Part shown: positions 49,101 through 60,475 of the stretch, one piece after another
Numbering within the stretch: position 1 is the stretch's first letter
How the letters are laid out: every line of letters begins with the position of its first letter
Source: Macrocystis pyrifera
Lineage: Eukaryota; Sar; Phaeophyceae; Laminariales; Laminariaceae
Reading direction: 5' to 3'
DNA: 64,000 nt
Assembly: GCA_031763025.1 (NCBI GenBank)
Contig: JASSKH010000017.1
Coordinates: 9,724,626 to 9,788,625 of the forward strand
The notes under the pieces: model-generated
Told to the model about the DNA's origin: nothing
The model's database searches: none
Seen by the model: the letters and a program-made list of their open reading frames with translations, nothing else
Position numbers and translations under genes: made by a program

Positions 49101-52100
49101 AAAGAAACGGGACAAAATAACAAAATATTATCGCCTGAAATAAACGTATAACCTCACCTTGAACATGTGATGGTAGGTAGTGAAAGCCGGCTCCCCGGTC
49201 CCCCAAGCGTCCGCCTGCTGCGAATAGGCACTCCTCAGCCTTAAGGGGTGCTTGACCGGCCCATGCCCCGTAGAGTAAGCAAACTTGCTCCCACCCACCG
49301 GCCACAACAACGGGGGGTGATACATACCCTCCCCCCTTCCACCCCTTCCACCACCCCTGGAACTCCCACTGCCACCGTTGCGGTCGCGTCGACCCTCTTG
49401 ACCAGCTTTCCCGCCTCGCTCGATGGTACAAGGGCACGGAGACGGGTCCATAACCGCAAACAAGGACCCGATTGGAGCTCCGCTTGGGGTGTCGCCTTCC
49501 GCCGTGGAAGCGTCGACGGTCAGGTAGGAGGAGGAGGCGCCGTGGGGAGGGCGCCCGGAGCACAGACGGCAAGGTGGCTGCCGATAGGTCAGCCAGAAAA
49601 GGCAGGGGTTTTGTCCGGGGGTCAAAAGAGGTAAAAAACAAGGTGCGGAGTCAGAGGGACGCGGCAGAGCGTTGAGCGGGCATGCACGCAGCTCTCGACC
49701 TACTGTAGGGTAGAATATAAGCATCGATTCCAATAGCATGGGGAGGGACTGGTTCTATGATGGTGGAGGGGGGGAGTATGATGCCATAATTTTCACTACT
49801 ACACTAGCGCGTTTACGCCCAAGGTCGAGCGGCTGTGTACTTCACTCAAAATTGGACATATGACATGCACAAACATATGTTTTGTTGAGTAACAAAAGTT
49901 CCCATGGCGGTGTGCACATCACGAAAACAGACAAAAAAAACTTGTGGGCTCAAAAACTGGTTGCAAATAATTAAGGTAGTCTCTCGGCCGAGTGGCTGGC
50001 TCTGAGCGGCGCAAAAGAAAAGACCTACTGTAAAAAGCGACACCCCTGCCGAAGCATCAGTCGAGGGCGACTAGAGCACATCCCTTAAGGCGACTGAACG
50101 GCCAGCGAGGTATTGTACGGCGGTCGAATACGTTAACAAAAAAAGAATGAAGCAAAGCAGGGGGGGGCAGCGGGGGACGAACTTATTCTCGGGCATGGAA
50201 CTCCAAATAGGCCTACGGTGTATAGAGGGCAGAATAGAAGTAGCGACAGCGATAGAGAAGACCGTTCACGCTCTGTTTTTCTTGCTGCGAAGTGTATCAC
50301 GCACTACAGTAGATCCAAGTATTACGGGCGACCATAGTAAATGGGACCAAATTTTGTTAGTAAAACTAGGTAAATGTATAGGTTTTTGTGTGTACCGTAG
50401 GTGCTATTTACTATGGCCCTCCGTACTAGTGTGACGCGTGCAACGGTAAGGGTTTGCCTTATAGGGGCAGCACCTAAATGTTCTGAGGCTCCTCACTTGA
50501 CTATCGCACAGGAGCTCTACACCGTTAGCAAGTCACCCCAAAAGCGAAGATGAGAAAAGACTGACAGTGTAGCCCAATGAACAATCCCGGAGCCTATACT
50601 AGTCTCCTGAAGGCAGATCACAAATAACTTAAGTAGAACTTGAATGGTATTCCAACGATATTGGGTTAGGGAGCCCGGACAGTCAGAAATATTAGCCTTG
50701 GAAGGCAAAAGGTTCTGCCCCTGTCGTAGCACGTTTCCTTTGTCCCCGAAAATGTGTGTGCAGTTTCAAGTGACTCAAGCCGTAACCTTCCGCACGCCTG
50801 TTTCCCTCGGTGGAAACCCCAGCGAGCGAAAACAAAAGGAGGGGCCGGGAGATCTGGAGGAGCGATCTTCTTTGCGTATTCGCGGGAAACATCGCCACGA
50901 TTTGGTAACCTATTTTTATGACACTCTTGGCGTCAACTGCTGTATACCAGTCTGAACGCGAACGTAATCCCTGTTCGGAGTCTGATATGAACATCAAAGC
51001 AACATCACATTTACGGTCAGAGTGGTGGGCCAGTGGCGGTAAGCAACCCCCGCCTCCTCCCGGAGGGTAGACGAAGGGGATACGACTAGCAATAACTTCA
51101 TAACGCAACATATGGAAAACAACTAATGAGCGCCCAAATGTTGGCGCTCTCTATGGATACTAGAGGTAGGAACGGTGCTCTTGTCTCGGAAAGGGATGCG
51201 TTGTCAATGGTCAAATAGCGAAGGCAAGCAAACAATGAGTACCTCCCTTCCTGCCCCCCCCAGAGAGTTTGCACGGGGTGTGGACCGTTGCCTACGGTAC
51301 TCTGTGGAAGAAATTATCTACAAGGCACAAACGTAATATTTACGAGCGAGTACGTACGAGTTCCTACTCTACATGGTGCCAAAAAAAGAAGTGTTGCTGC
51401 ACCAATGTGCCTCTTTCGGAGTGGCTGAAGCCGATTCTACTATCGAGGCGTTACGATCGCCGGCCAAGGTTCAGGTTTACGATTCTCCAAATTCTCCAAA
51501 TGAATGAACGCACCTTCAGATATACGATTCTTCCAAATCTCCAACTCAACCAACGAACGCAATGAGGTCTATTTTCCGGCCACTCGATTTGGTTCTACCG
51601 GCAGCTGGTAGCACTAATGAAATAGCACCCCTTGCTTACCCTCCCCGCTGCGCTGCCTCCCCATGTCCCTCGCCTATCTCTGCTGTACATAGTCGGCGCT
51701 ATAAAGGGCCGTAAAAACGAGCCCGAGGTGCAACCGCTTCCCTGGTGCTTCGAACCAGCTACACGGTGTGATGAGGCACCGCAGGTGTCGGTTTCCTTCC
51801 TCTGGCCTGGAGATGAGTGATTGTTCCCGCACTGGCCGCTGGCGGAAAACCTTGGTGATCGATGATCACAGGTTGATGACCACAGAAAAGAGCATGCGGG
51901 GTAAGTGTGATTTGAGTAGCACGGCGCTGAAGCACGAGTTGTACACCGTACAACAGTACAGTGTCACACGGGTGATAAGACACCACAACCCCCCGGGACG
52001 ATTTTCCAAGACGAGTTTCTCCGAAACTATTAATATGTAGGGAGGGTGCAAGACACAACGGAAATTAGGGCGTAGGAGAGATCTCGATGGACAACATCGC

Positions 52101-55100
52101 TCTCATGTTTTGCACCCCCCTCCCGTTGTCGAGAAAATCAGCTAGGCAACTCGTCCGAGGGGGTGTGTTATCGTATCATTCGTGTGTTGTGTTATCACCC
52201 GTGTGGTACGGTATATCGAAATTATAGAGTAGACATCGCATGCACCCAACGAGTCTCCATCGAAAACGAAAACCCAGCACACGAAGCGGACCATGTACCG
52301 CATTTGCAGAACCAGCGCGTGCATCAAGGCACGAAGCGCAGCCCGACACGAGGTACACCACTACCGCATCTTCAGCAGAACGCGAGAGCGTACTTGAGAG
52401 TACGAAGCGCGAAGTGCACGTAAGATTCAATCGCGTGTACCGCTTGCTATCCGCGAGAGTGGACATCCGCCATAACATGTGTTCACCGGTTCATGCCGTC
52501 GACGTGCAGCTCCCCTTTGACCATGTAGTGATAGCAAGCGCTGTCCGGAGTCATGTTGAAGTCTCCGCAGATGATGACATCATCGGCTTCGGACCTCCTC
52601 GACAACCTGCGCCGATGACAGGTTGCATCGCATTTCTCAAGCAAGCCATAGTTGTGTGGGTTCACCAGTCGACCCTTCTAGGACTGCAGTCCCGTTTTGG
52701 GGACAAAGTAATTGAAATTAGTGTGGTCTTTTCCCAAATGGGGACTACAGTTCTATAGGGGCTAAGAGGAAATAGGGAGCGTAGAAGAAACTCGAGGCAC
52801 CGACGACAAAACAAGGAAAGCAGGTGCTACCCGTACCCGCCTTCTCGCGGACGTTCTTGTCGGACAAGTGCTGCGGCAACAGCAGCAACATCAAGAAAAC
52901 AACAGCAACAACAGTACGTACAGAAAGCGTTGAGCAGCAGTCCTGAGGGTATGGTACGGAGTAGGTCTGCGGCGGCATACGTGGCACGCGTACAGGTAAA
53001 ACCTTAGCCTTCCGATCGCAGCTGTGTGCATCTCGTTCGCGACAGCCGCAGCAGTAACGGGGGCTCGCACTTCGAGACATTGCCTGCCTCCTGCCCCTCC
53101 CTCACACCTTGCATTGCTCACATTTCAACTCTTTCGGTGAGCATCATAAGCTGAGCCATTTTGATGTCCCCTCTCTTCGGATTAAAGAGCAGGTGAGTGT
53201 TCGCGATCACCAGGCGGGCGGCCGCCCTCACACGAGCGGCCTTTTCAGCGTCCCCAGAGAGAGGGGAGGGTTTCGATGCCGCAAGCGTGGAGGCTACAAG
53301 GGCGTTAGTCCGAGCGGCACCAGAGTCTCCCCCGTCGCTACGGTCGCGTTCTCCGGCCTGCTGTGTCTTCTTTTCGCCGCCTTCGGGCGGTTCTGTCAAG
53401 CGCTCGCCGCCGCCGCCACCACCGCTGCTGCCACCGCCGCCGCCGCTGCTGCTGCCCGAGGAAACGCCTTCATTTGCTGAGTCTTCTGGAAAAAATACAT
53501 CAACTACAACCAAAAGGGCAATGTTGTCTCTACGTCACGCGATATCCAGGAGGGAGGAGGGAAGGAGGGTAGGGGTGGGGAGGAGGGAGGGAGGGAGGCA
53601 GGGAGGGAGGGAGGGGTGCCAGAAGTTGCCTCGGCGTCAATAACGTGCTGAAAACATTATGGCATGCACCAAACGCGAATACGAAGGTGATTGCACCTAA
53701 CGCAAATGCAATAGACAGAACGAACAAATAGAAGGAACAAACATCCTAATTTTGCACTGGGCAAAATCCTAGGCCATACCACCCTTTCTTTCGATATGTT
53801 CCGCTGCGTAGCCTCCTGTTCTGACCCGTTTGTCACAATGCCACAATACGCAGAACCACGCAAGGTGTGTACATGTGTGTGCCTGCAGCACTCCCTCGCC
53901 GCCTGCCGGCTCTCAACTCAAGCTTCGTTACGCACGGTTGACTTGAACGGTGTCCTGCACTATCCCACCCCGTGGGAGTAGAGTCGTGTACGAAGTACAC
54001 ACACCTCGAACAGATCATCTCTCGATTCGCTCAGTTCATGATCTAGATCTTTCAGGGCAGACAGATAGATAATCTATTCTTGATCTGTAGGATCTGCCCC
54101 ATGTTGCGTGGTGGGAGCCGTATCAATCTGCATGGTCTACGACATGTTTCCTGGGTTTCATCTATATCATGCAGATCCGGCACAATCTCTCACAACGGCA
54201 GGTGAGGAGCTAGATCATCTATCTGTACACAGATCAGATAGATCATCATCTGAGCGGGGTGTCGAAGTATACGACATGGCCAAGCTTCGTCAAAACGGTT
54301 GAGAATGCACATAAACTCCTTACTACAGCTTCAACGACCGATATTTTCCCAGGCAGTTACAGGACTTGCGTAGAGCCAAGTCCATTTCGAAACATTTTGT
54401 CGAAGCTATTATTACTAGCGTGTTAGGTCGAAAGCCGTACCATACAGTACCAGTAGGTCCAAGCCGTAGCATAGAGTACCGGCCCTCTAAAAATAAACCG
54501 GAATACTGGGATACTGGCCTAGGCTAGACTTCTTAGTCGAGAAAGGGTGTGTTTCACACTGACACCAGGATAATAGCCGCTCCTGAATTTCTTATTTCCC
54601 AGGAAATGTCGGGCAAGCCCAGGTTGCTTGTGAAGCTCTTTGTTAAGGCGTGCTTTATCATGAGAGGGCCGGTAGCGTACACGGCTCTGCGATTCAGTGG
54701 CTTGAAGCCCTCGACCATAAAGGAGGCATGAAGACGCTCACCTGTCTAGCACCGGGTGACCTTGGATTCGGTACGCCACGTCCTCCTGCTCTACGAGGTG
54801 GAACCGATGTCCCCGGACGAAGGTAGCGCACCCATCCACTTTGTCTCCACCTCGGGGGCAGTAGGCACCGGTGTATTTCAACACCTCCTGCGCAGAACGG
54901 ACGACGCAGATTACAGGTTGCTGGTATAAGAAAGCATTATCATACAGCAGTAGTATCATACCAGGTACAGTAGTAGTATAATATATAGCAATATGAATAG
55001 TTCACACGCCGGCCAGATGACGATGTACTTATTTATCTACACCAGTAGTAGTGGAAAATGTAGAACCTTAGCATGCCGCCATGATATGTTGTGCACAATC

Positions 55101-58100
55101 TGTCCGTTCATACCAGGTACCAGGTATAAAACAGCTCAGATCCAACTCAGAAAATTATGTCCTACAGTCCCTGCCAGCGAACTTGATTGTTTTTTAGGTT
55201 CGGGGTCAGCGAACCTGACGTTGTTTTTTCGGTTTCGGGAAAATCATATTTCTCAATGAAAACAGCTCTAATTGACCAGTGGTTTCTTCGAGTTTCTTCG
55301 AGCATATAGGTGCCCAGCTACGTGGGGAATCGTTTGTTATAAAGGAGTGTTCAGAAACAAATATTATCTGTTGAATTAGGGCCAGAAAGTCCGTTTTTTC
55401 TATAGGAAAAAAAAATCGCGAAGACTTTATACAGGAAAAGTGGTCAAACTCGAGTCGAAGCATGACACGTCTAATCCGTTGACGGCGCTCTCTCTGCACT
55501 CGCAAAAGAACCAACTCGTTTTTTTTCCTCCGAAGATACTAAATATTGACGGATTGACGGAGTAGTTACGTTTTGAAAGCTATGGACAGTCCACACCAAT
55601 ACCTACCTGGTACCAGGTAGTGATTGACCGAACCTGTCCGAACTTTTCAAAACGTCACTACTCCGTCAATATGTAGTATTTTCGAAAAACAAAAACAGTA
55701 CTTATTTCTATTGCCATGCCGAGAGAGCCCCGTCGATGGGTTAGACGTGTCACGCTTTACTTCGAATTTGACTACTTTTTCGAGAGGGGTTACGCTTTTT
55801 TTTCCTACAGAAAAAAGAGATTTTTTGGCCCTCATTCAACAGAAAATATTTGTTTCCAAACACTTTTTAAGCATAAAAAATGCCCCACGTGATTGGGTGC
55901 CTATTAGCAAAAACCGTGGGTCAATCAGAGTTGTTGCCATCGAGAAATATAATTTCCCCCAAATAGCAAAGGAATGTCAGGTTCGCTGACAGGGATTGTA
56001 GATCAACGTACGGCTCCCACCGAGGGCAACATGAGTTACAGGTCAAACAGATCAGAGTTGTACCAGATATCTGATTAGAAATATCTGGATCATAAAGTAG
56101 GAATCGATGATCTGTCCGAGTTGTGCAATAATTATGAGGGTAAAGTTTATTAGGGTACATGTATACCAGGTATACTCTAAGGCTCTAAGGGGGTACCCGG
56201 GTACCTACTCAGGTATTATCAACAGAACGAGGGATGGCACCCGGGTACCTCAGACTATAAACCCTCCAATAGACACCCTTGCAATCGTACGTGATGCTAA
56301 ATATATGAGAATTTGGTTTCAAGAGATACTTCATAGTGGAGAAGATAAGCTTTCGTTCTGGTACACACAGTAGTCCGACCCCAGGCCTCGAGAGAGGAAG
56401 CACGTCGATGTCAGGTTCCAACATCATCCTTCTCAGATACATGGAAACCCTTAGTCTCAGATGCACACGCAACAACGCATGTTTCGATTGTACTTCTTGC
56501 AGACAATAGAGACCACATCACACCACAGCACCCAGAAGACCCTTTTTGTCAAGAGTAGGACATCAGCGTGTTCGGAGTGTGAAGCACGTATGCATGCGTG
56601 TCCTGAGATATACTGCTGAGGAACAGCGTTTTTTTCGCGTCTAGTCTTAAACGCCAGGAAAAAAAATGCTCTTTCGCCCCCGCTGGACAGCATAACTAAT
56701 CACCTACTCTTGGACGAGCCCCATTCATTGGCCAGGCCTTGACATTTCGGGATGTTTCATTGGTCAACACACACCAGCACTCTCACACATAATTGCACTC
56801 TGCTTCCGCTTCGCACCCTGATCCGACCCCGATCTGATCCCACTTCGACCTGAGCCCTCCAAACAGACTCTGGGTACGAAAATTAGCGGCTGACAGGGTC
56901 CATCAAGCACCCTCATCCCACGCCGACCAAAACCAAGGTTCAGCCAACGAAAAACGAGCGTCGGCCACGACAGCTAGAAAACCATTTCGTCGAATAGTAG
57001 GCAGTTTACCCTCCCGCTGGATGTAGCTGACCGTAGATTGATTGACGTGACAACTCACCAAGTGCTTCAAGAAGAAGTTACGGTACAGGCCCTCGTCCAC
57101 CTCTTGTAGGCATAACACATCAGGTTCGAACTCCATCACCTGCCATACATTAACGGGAGAGCCGTCAAGTATTTGAGAGCGCGGGCGGAAGCGTGCTTGG
57201 ACCGGGTGGGGATGGCTGAGCAGGAGCGCCTGTATAGAGAGGGGTGGTTCGAGCCCAAAATAGAGCGGACACGTGGTACTACAGCAACGCACCTTCATCT
57301 CCCTAAAAACGACAGGCAGTTTAGTCACCGGTACCTAACGCCTAGAGAGGATGCTTTGTCTATGTTCATTGTGTATTTTTTGGTCAGTTGGCCGGTGATT
57401 GTGTACTCTTTGGTCAGTTGGCCGGTGGAAGCTCTTGCAGCCGCGGGACGTGTGTCGCCACGCACCCCGGGGTTGCAGCAGTAGTAACAAACAGATGGCC
57501 CTCCCGACCCCCCCCTCCCATGGGAAACTTTCACACGTAGGGCATGATACTTCACATTCTACAGCAGTAGATAAACTAGACCCTACGAGAGCTTCCGTTA
57601 TGAGATGTTGTGCACGATCTGTGTAGTACAGATCCTACCCAGGAAACATGCTCTAGATCCTGAATGGTGCAGTTTACACGGCTCCCACTAGGCAACATGA
57701 GCTAGATCATATAGACCAGGAACATATGACATATCTGCCCTGAAAGATCTAGATCATCAAACAGGAATGATTCGTTAGATGATCAGCTAGATGATCTGTC
57801 CGAGGTGTGGAAGCTTTAGTTGGTGCTATGGCTCTCATTTTAACGAAACCCGGCATTCACCGAAAAAAATACCAGGTGCCATAACCCCAGGTGCACGATT
57901 GCTGTTGATGATACCATATATTATTGGCTGATAACTATACTGCTGTACCACCTGTACTACTAATAATCAAGTCTGTGGTCACGAAAAGGCACTAATCTAG
58001 CCCGTGGTCACGAAAAGGCATTAATCTAGCCCGTGGTCATGAAAAGGTACTGATGAAGCCCGTGGTCACGAAAAGGTACAACGAGCGTACAGGAGCAGTA

Positions 58101-59452
58101 GTACTGCAGTAGGTACGGAAACAAACCAAACGAAACTCACTCGGGGCCCCAGGATGACAGCCAGTTCCACAACCTACCCCGTACTACTACTGTACAAACA
58201 AAAAAACAGAGACAGAAGTCACGCGCCACGGACAAGTGATACCCACACCAGACTGACACCACTAGACGATCAATTCCGAAGTGGAAGAAAGGGACCGCAG
58301 CAAGGAAAAAGGGAAACGGCCGTGCCGACCTACCGTACCTTTGCCAGAATGCGACTCGGTCGGACCCTCCACGCCGCATCGTTCCAAGCCTGGCAGTATG
58401 GGATGTACTCGAAGCTTACCAGACTGTCCGCCAACACGTTGTAAGACACGACGGTTAGCGGCAGCCCCTTCCCCTGCCTTTTTTCATTTCCCGCCTCATT
58501 CACGCGGTTGCTGGCCGTGCCATCGTCACGAGCATCCCGGGCGTCCGGAACGGGAATGCTGTCGGGCGTCTCAGGTAGCGGAGTCCTATACATGGTCCAA
58601 GGACGGCCTCCCGTGGTGTGCAGAACCGACTGCTTCCCCAATAAATACATCGCGAGTTTGCGTTCGTGGTAACGGAAGCAGTAACGGTCATGCTTCACGG
58701 GTGATGGGGGTTTTACTGCAATATACATCTTGGGCAATCTTTAGGCGAGTTGGGCGTTTGTATATACCTGGTACACGTCTCACATGAAATTGGGTAAGGG
58801 ATACAAGGTGCTTCGCTCCGCGGGCGGCCTACGCCGCCCGCTACGCTCGCTCAGGAAGGAAAATACATCAAATTATGCGAAGCGGACAGAGGTCCATGAT
58901 TGAATATAGTTTTTTATGATTGTAGTTGCAAACTGGCGACTTGATAATGCCAAGAGTCCCGCCGCCATGCAGCTCGGACGCCACATACGCTTCGGGTCGC
59001 GGGCGAATCCGCCCGCTACGCTCGCTCACATGTCGTACGTATGTACATACCCCAGATAGGGTACTTATTTTCTTCTTTTGATATGCTGTATGTCTGTACC
59101 CATATGTACGACAGAGAAAGCACTGCAAGGCACAGCAGCACCGTTAAACAATGAAAACGAAACCGAAAATTTCGGAAAGAAAAAAAAAATCTCCGTCCCC
59201 TCACGTGTAATAATTTCCTGCCTGATTGGAACACCATACATCGGTCAAAAAGAAAAAAAGAAAAAAATCGAACAGCAGAGCTTCTCTCAGCCTCGTATGC
59301 TGCCCGCCCCTCTCGCGACCATCTCGCCACCGATTCGGCCGGGGTAAGGTTTTCCTCCCTCACTGCCACAGTGAGCCCCGTCGCCCGCCTCGCCTGAAGC
59401 CCGGTGCTTACCGTGGACCTCGTTCACCAGCTCGATAATGTTGGTGCTCAGA
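46161..59452 (-). CDS. CCR4/Angel/Nocturnin-type EEP nuclease, about ten exons
   Basis: Minus-strand exons: 59452-59412, 58715-58339 (SYNVLADSL), 57139-57059 (VLCLQEVDE, catalytic Glu), 54887-54742 (GDKVDGCATF), 54686-54566 (NSGAAIILV), possibly 53954-53936 (19 nt), 53485-53122 (ANTHLLFNPKRGD), 52606-52487 (ICGDFNMTP), 49577-49158 (LRSAYS and EPAFTTY), 46433-46161 (TVDYVFYG and PSDHILLAVRF, stop). Every motif of the endonuclease-exonuclease-phosphatase fold is in the family order, and the Glu, Asp-Phe-Asn and Ser-Asp-His active-site groups are intact. The likely role is 3'-5' RNA deadenylation or related RNA or dinucleotide hydrolysis. Phases agree except that the join between 52487 (phase 2) and 49577 (phase 0) needs another small exon or a different boundary. 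The start codon and N-terminal exons were not found. Gly/Ser-rich inserts lie before ANTHL and before LRSAYS. Confidence 0.88.
46480..47130. repeat. minisatellite, about 39-bp units, about 16 copies
   Basis: Units contain AGTACAAAGGCACACAGATC, GACAATGGGGTGTGAT and AAGTTTC. Copies vary by a few bases. The array starts about 50 bp from the acceptor of the last nuclease exon (46433). Confidence 0.92.
50322..50426. mobile_element. Stowaway-like MITE, reverse orientation
   Basis: 105 bp, TTACGGGCGACC...GGCCCTCCGTAC, flanked by TA. The interior reads in the opposite direction to the other five copies. It lies in a nuclease gene intron. Confidence 0.88.
51000..51260 (+). mobile_element. 5'-truncated LINE copy on the plus strand
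   Basis: SEWWASGGKQ, a shifted block reading near NERPNVGAL, and RGRNGA near 51165 correspond to the C-terminal end of the LINE at 14065-18270. The copy ends AATGAGTACCTCCCTTCCTG and a C-run, the 3' tail type of the family. Confidence 0.65.
53540..53625. repeat. GGGA-rich purine tract
   Basis: Repeated GGAGGGAGG units on the plus strand, giving many G-triplets and possible G-quadruplex; it sits just upstream (in gene sense) of the nuclease exon 53485-53122. Confidence 0.85.
54000..54263. mobile_element. hAT-like MITE with 8-bp target duplication
   Basis: Starts CACACCTCGAACAGATCATC and ends GATCATCATCTGAGCGGGGT plus GTC. It is flanked by GAAGTACA (53992-53999) and GAAGTATA (54264-54271), an 8-bp duplication with one change. 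Terminal bases resemble those of the large element at 6283-8204. Confidence 0.8.
55076..56125. mobile_element. hAT-like MITE split by a fold-back element
   Basis: Left part (GTTGTGCACAATCTG...CAGATCC) and right part (ACGGCTCCCACCGAGGGCAA...GATGATCTGTCCGAGTTGTG) follow the order of the uninterrupted copy at 57594-57809, with the element 55165-55998 inserted at a TA between them. Confidence 0.75.
55165..55998. mobile_element. fold-back (long inverted repeat) Tc1/mariner-like element
   Basis: Starts CAGTCCCTGCCAGCGAAC and ends CAGGGATTG with TA on both sides. The two arms, each about 400 bp, pair over most of their length (for example CATATTTCTCAATG against the inverse of CATCGAGAAATATAA), meeting near 55600 at CTACCTGGTACCAGGTAG. 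No transposase frame is seen. Confidence 0.85.
57594..57809. mobile_element. hAT-like MITE copy, 3' part complete
   Basis: Contains GTTGTGCACGATCTGTG, CTACCCAGGAAACATGCTC, CACGGCTCCCACTAGGCAAC and ends GATCTGTCCGAGGTGTG, the inverse of the family terminus. It lacks the outermost 75 bp of the other end. It serves as the empty-site reference for the insertion at 55165. Confidence 0.75.
57968..58083. repeat. 28-bp minisatellite, four copies
   Basis: GTGGTCACGAAAAGG followed by CACTAATCTAGCCC, repeated four times with few changes in a nuclease gene intron. Confidence 0.92.
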
Positions 59453-60475
59453 CTGCGTAGCTCTCTCTGTGAACTTCAGATTGGTCGCAAAAATATGCAC
59501 CGCCTGAATTATATTTTGCATACCAACACGACCGTTATACACTCGTACATAGTATAACCGGAACCACACCAGGAGGCCCGACAGAGCCCATTCCTGCTTC
59601 CCTCGTGTCTCGAGGCACACGCGACGCCTAGCCACGAAAACGGCGACCACGCTCCTCGCAACCCCCCCTCTACCCGCCACCACCCGCTGAAACCCGCGAC
59701 GGTGCCGTGCTCGCCCGCGGTGCCGTGCTCGGAGTACACGCACGCACACGAAACAAAAGAGGAAAAAAGGAAAGGAGGACTGAAAGTGCCAAGAGAAATT
59801 GGAGAAAACAAAGACCCGCTGGAAAGGTCCGGCAAGTAATAAAAGGAGGCGATTCCCAAGTGGGAGCTCTGAGAGGCCAGGGATGTACCAACCGAGCACG
59901 TTCAGAGATCGAGATGTCTATAAGTAGTTCTATCTATATATTCATGGCGTTGTGAGCCCCGTCGCCCGCCTCGCGTGAAGCCCGGGGCTCACCGCGGCCC
60001 TCGCTCGCCAGCTCGATAATTTTGGTGCTCAGACTGCGTAGCTAGCTCTCTCTGTGAACTTCAGCTTGGTCGCAAAAATTTCAAGCACCTTATTTGCATA
60101 ACCAAACGACCCTCATAGACTCGTACATAATATAACTGGGGTCATGCCAGGCGGCTAGACAGAGCCCATTCATGCTTCCCTCGTGTCTCGATGGACACGC
60201 GACGCCTAGCCACACAAACAGCGACCGCGCTCCGTCCAACCCCTCTCTCTACCCGCCAGCACCCGCTGACACCCGCGACGGCGACGGGCTCGCTCGCGGT
60301 GCCGTGCTCTGGGTACACACACGCACACAAAACGAAAGAAGAAAAAAGGGAAAAAAAGGTTCTCGCCGGCAAGTACTAGAAGGAGGCGGTGTCCAGGTGG
60401 GAGCTCTGAGAGGCCAGGGATGTACCAACCGAGCACGCTCAGAGAGAATGATAGTTATAAGTAGGTTGATATTAA
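59371..60475. repeat. tandem duplication of about 550 bp at the 5' end of the nuclease gene
   Basis: Units 59371-59952 and 59953-60475 share GAGCCCCGTCGCCCGCCTCGC, the 41-nt exon with its splice sites, AGAGCCCATTC.TGCTTCCCT, the CACGCGACGCCTAGCCAC block and GGGATGTACCAACCGAGCAC in order. The second unit is somewhat shorter in its middle. Confidence 0.9.
59993..60033 (-). other. duplicate 41-nt exon-like sequence of the nuclease gene
   Basis: It matches exon 59452-59412 in length, in acceptor (ctacgcag) and in phase (2 in, 1 out), with a GTGAGC donor. It would encode LSTKIIELASEGR against LSTNIIELVNEVH. It may be an alternative (mutually exclusive) exon, an additional exon, or a decaying duplicate. 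Confidence 0.45.

Noticed and set aside
59267-59360. Additional nuclease exon reading ENLTPAESVARWSREG on the minus strand
   Set aside because: It has an acceptor but only a poor donor, and its exit phase does not fit the next exon, whereas skipping it gives a clean join.
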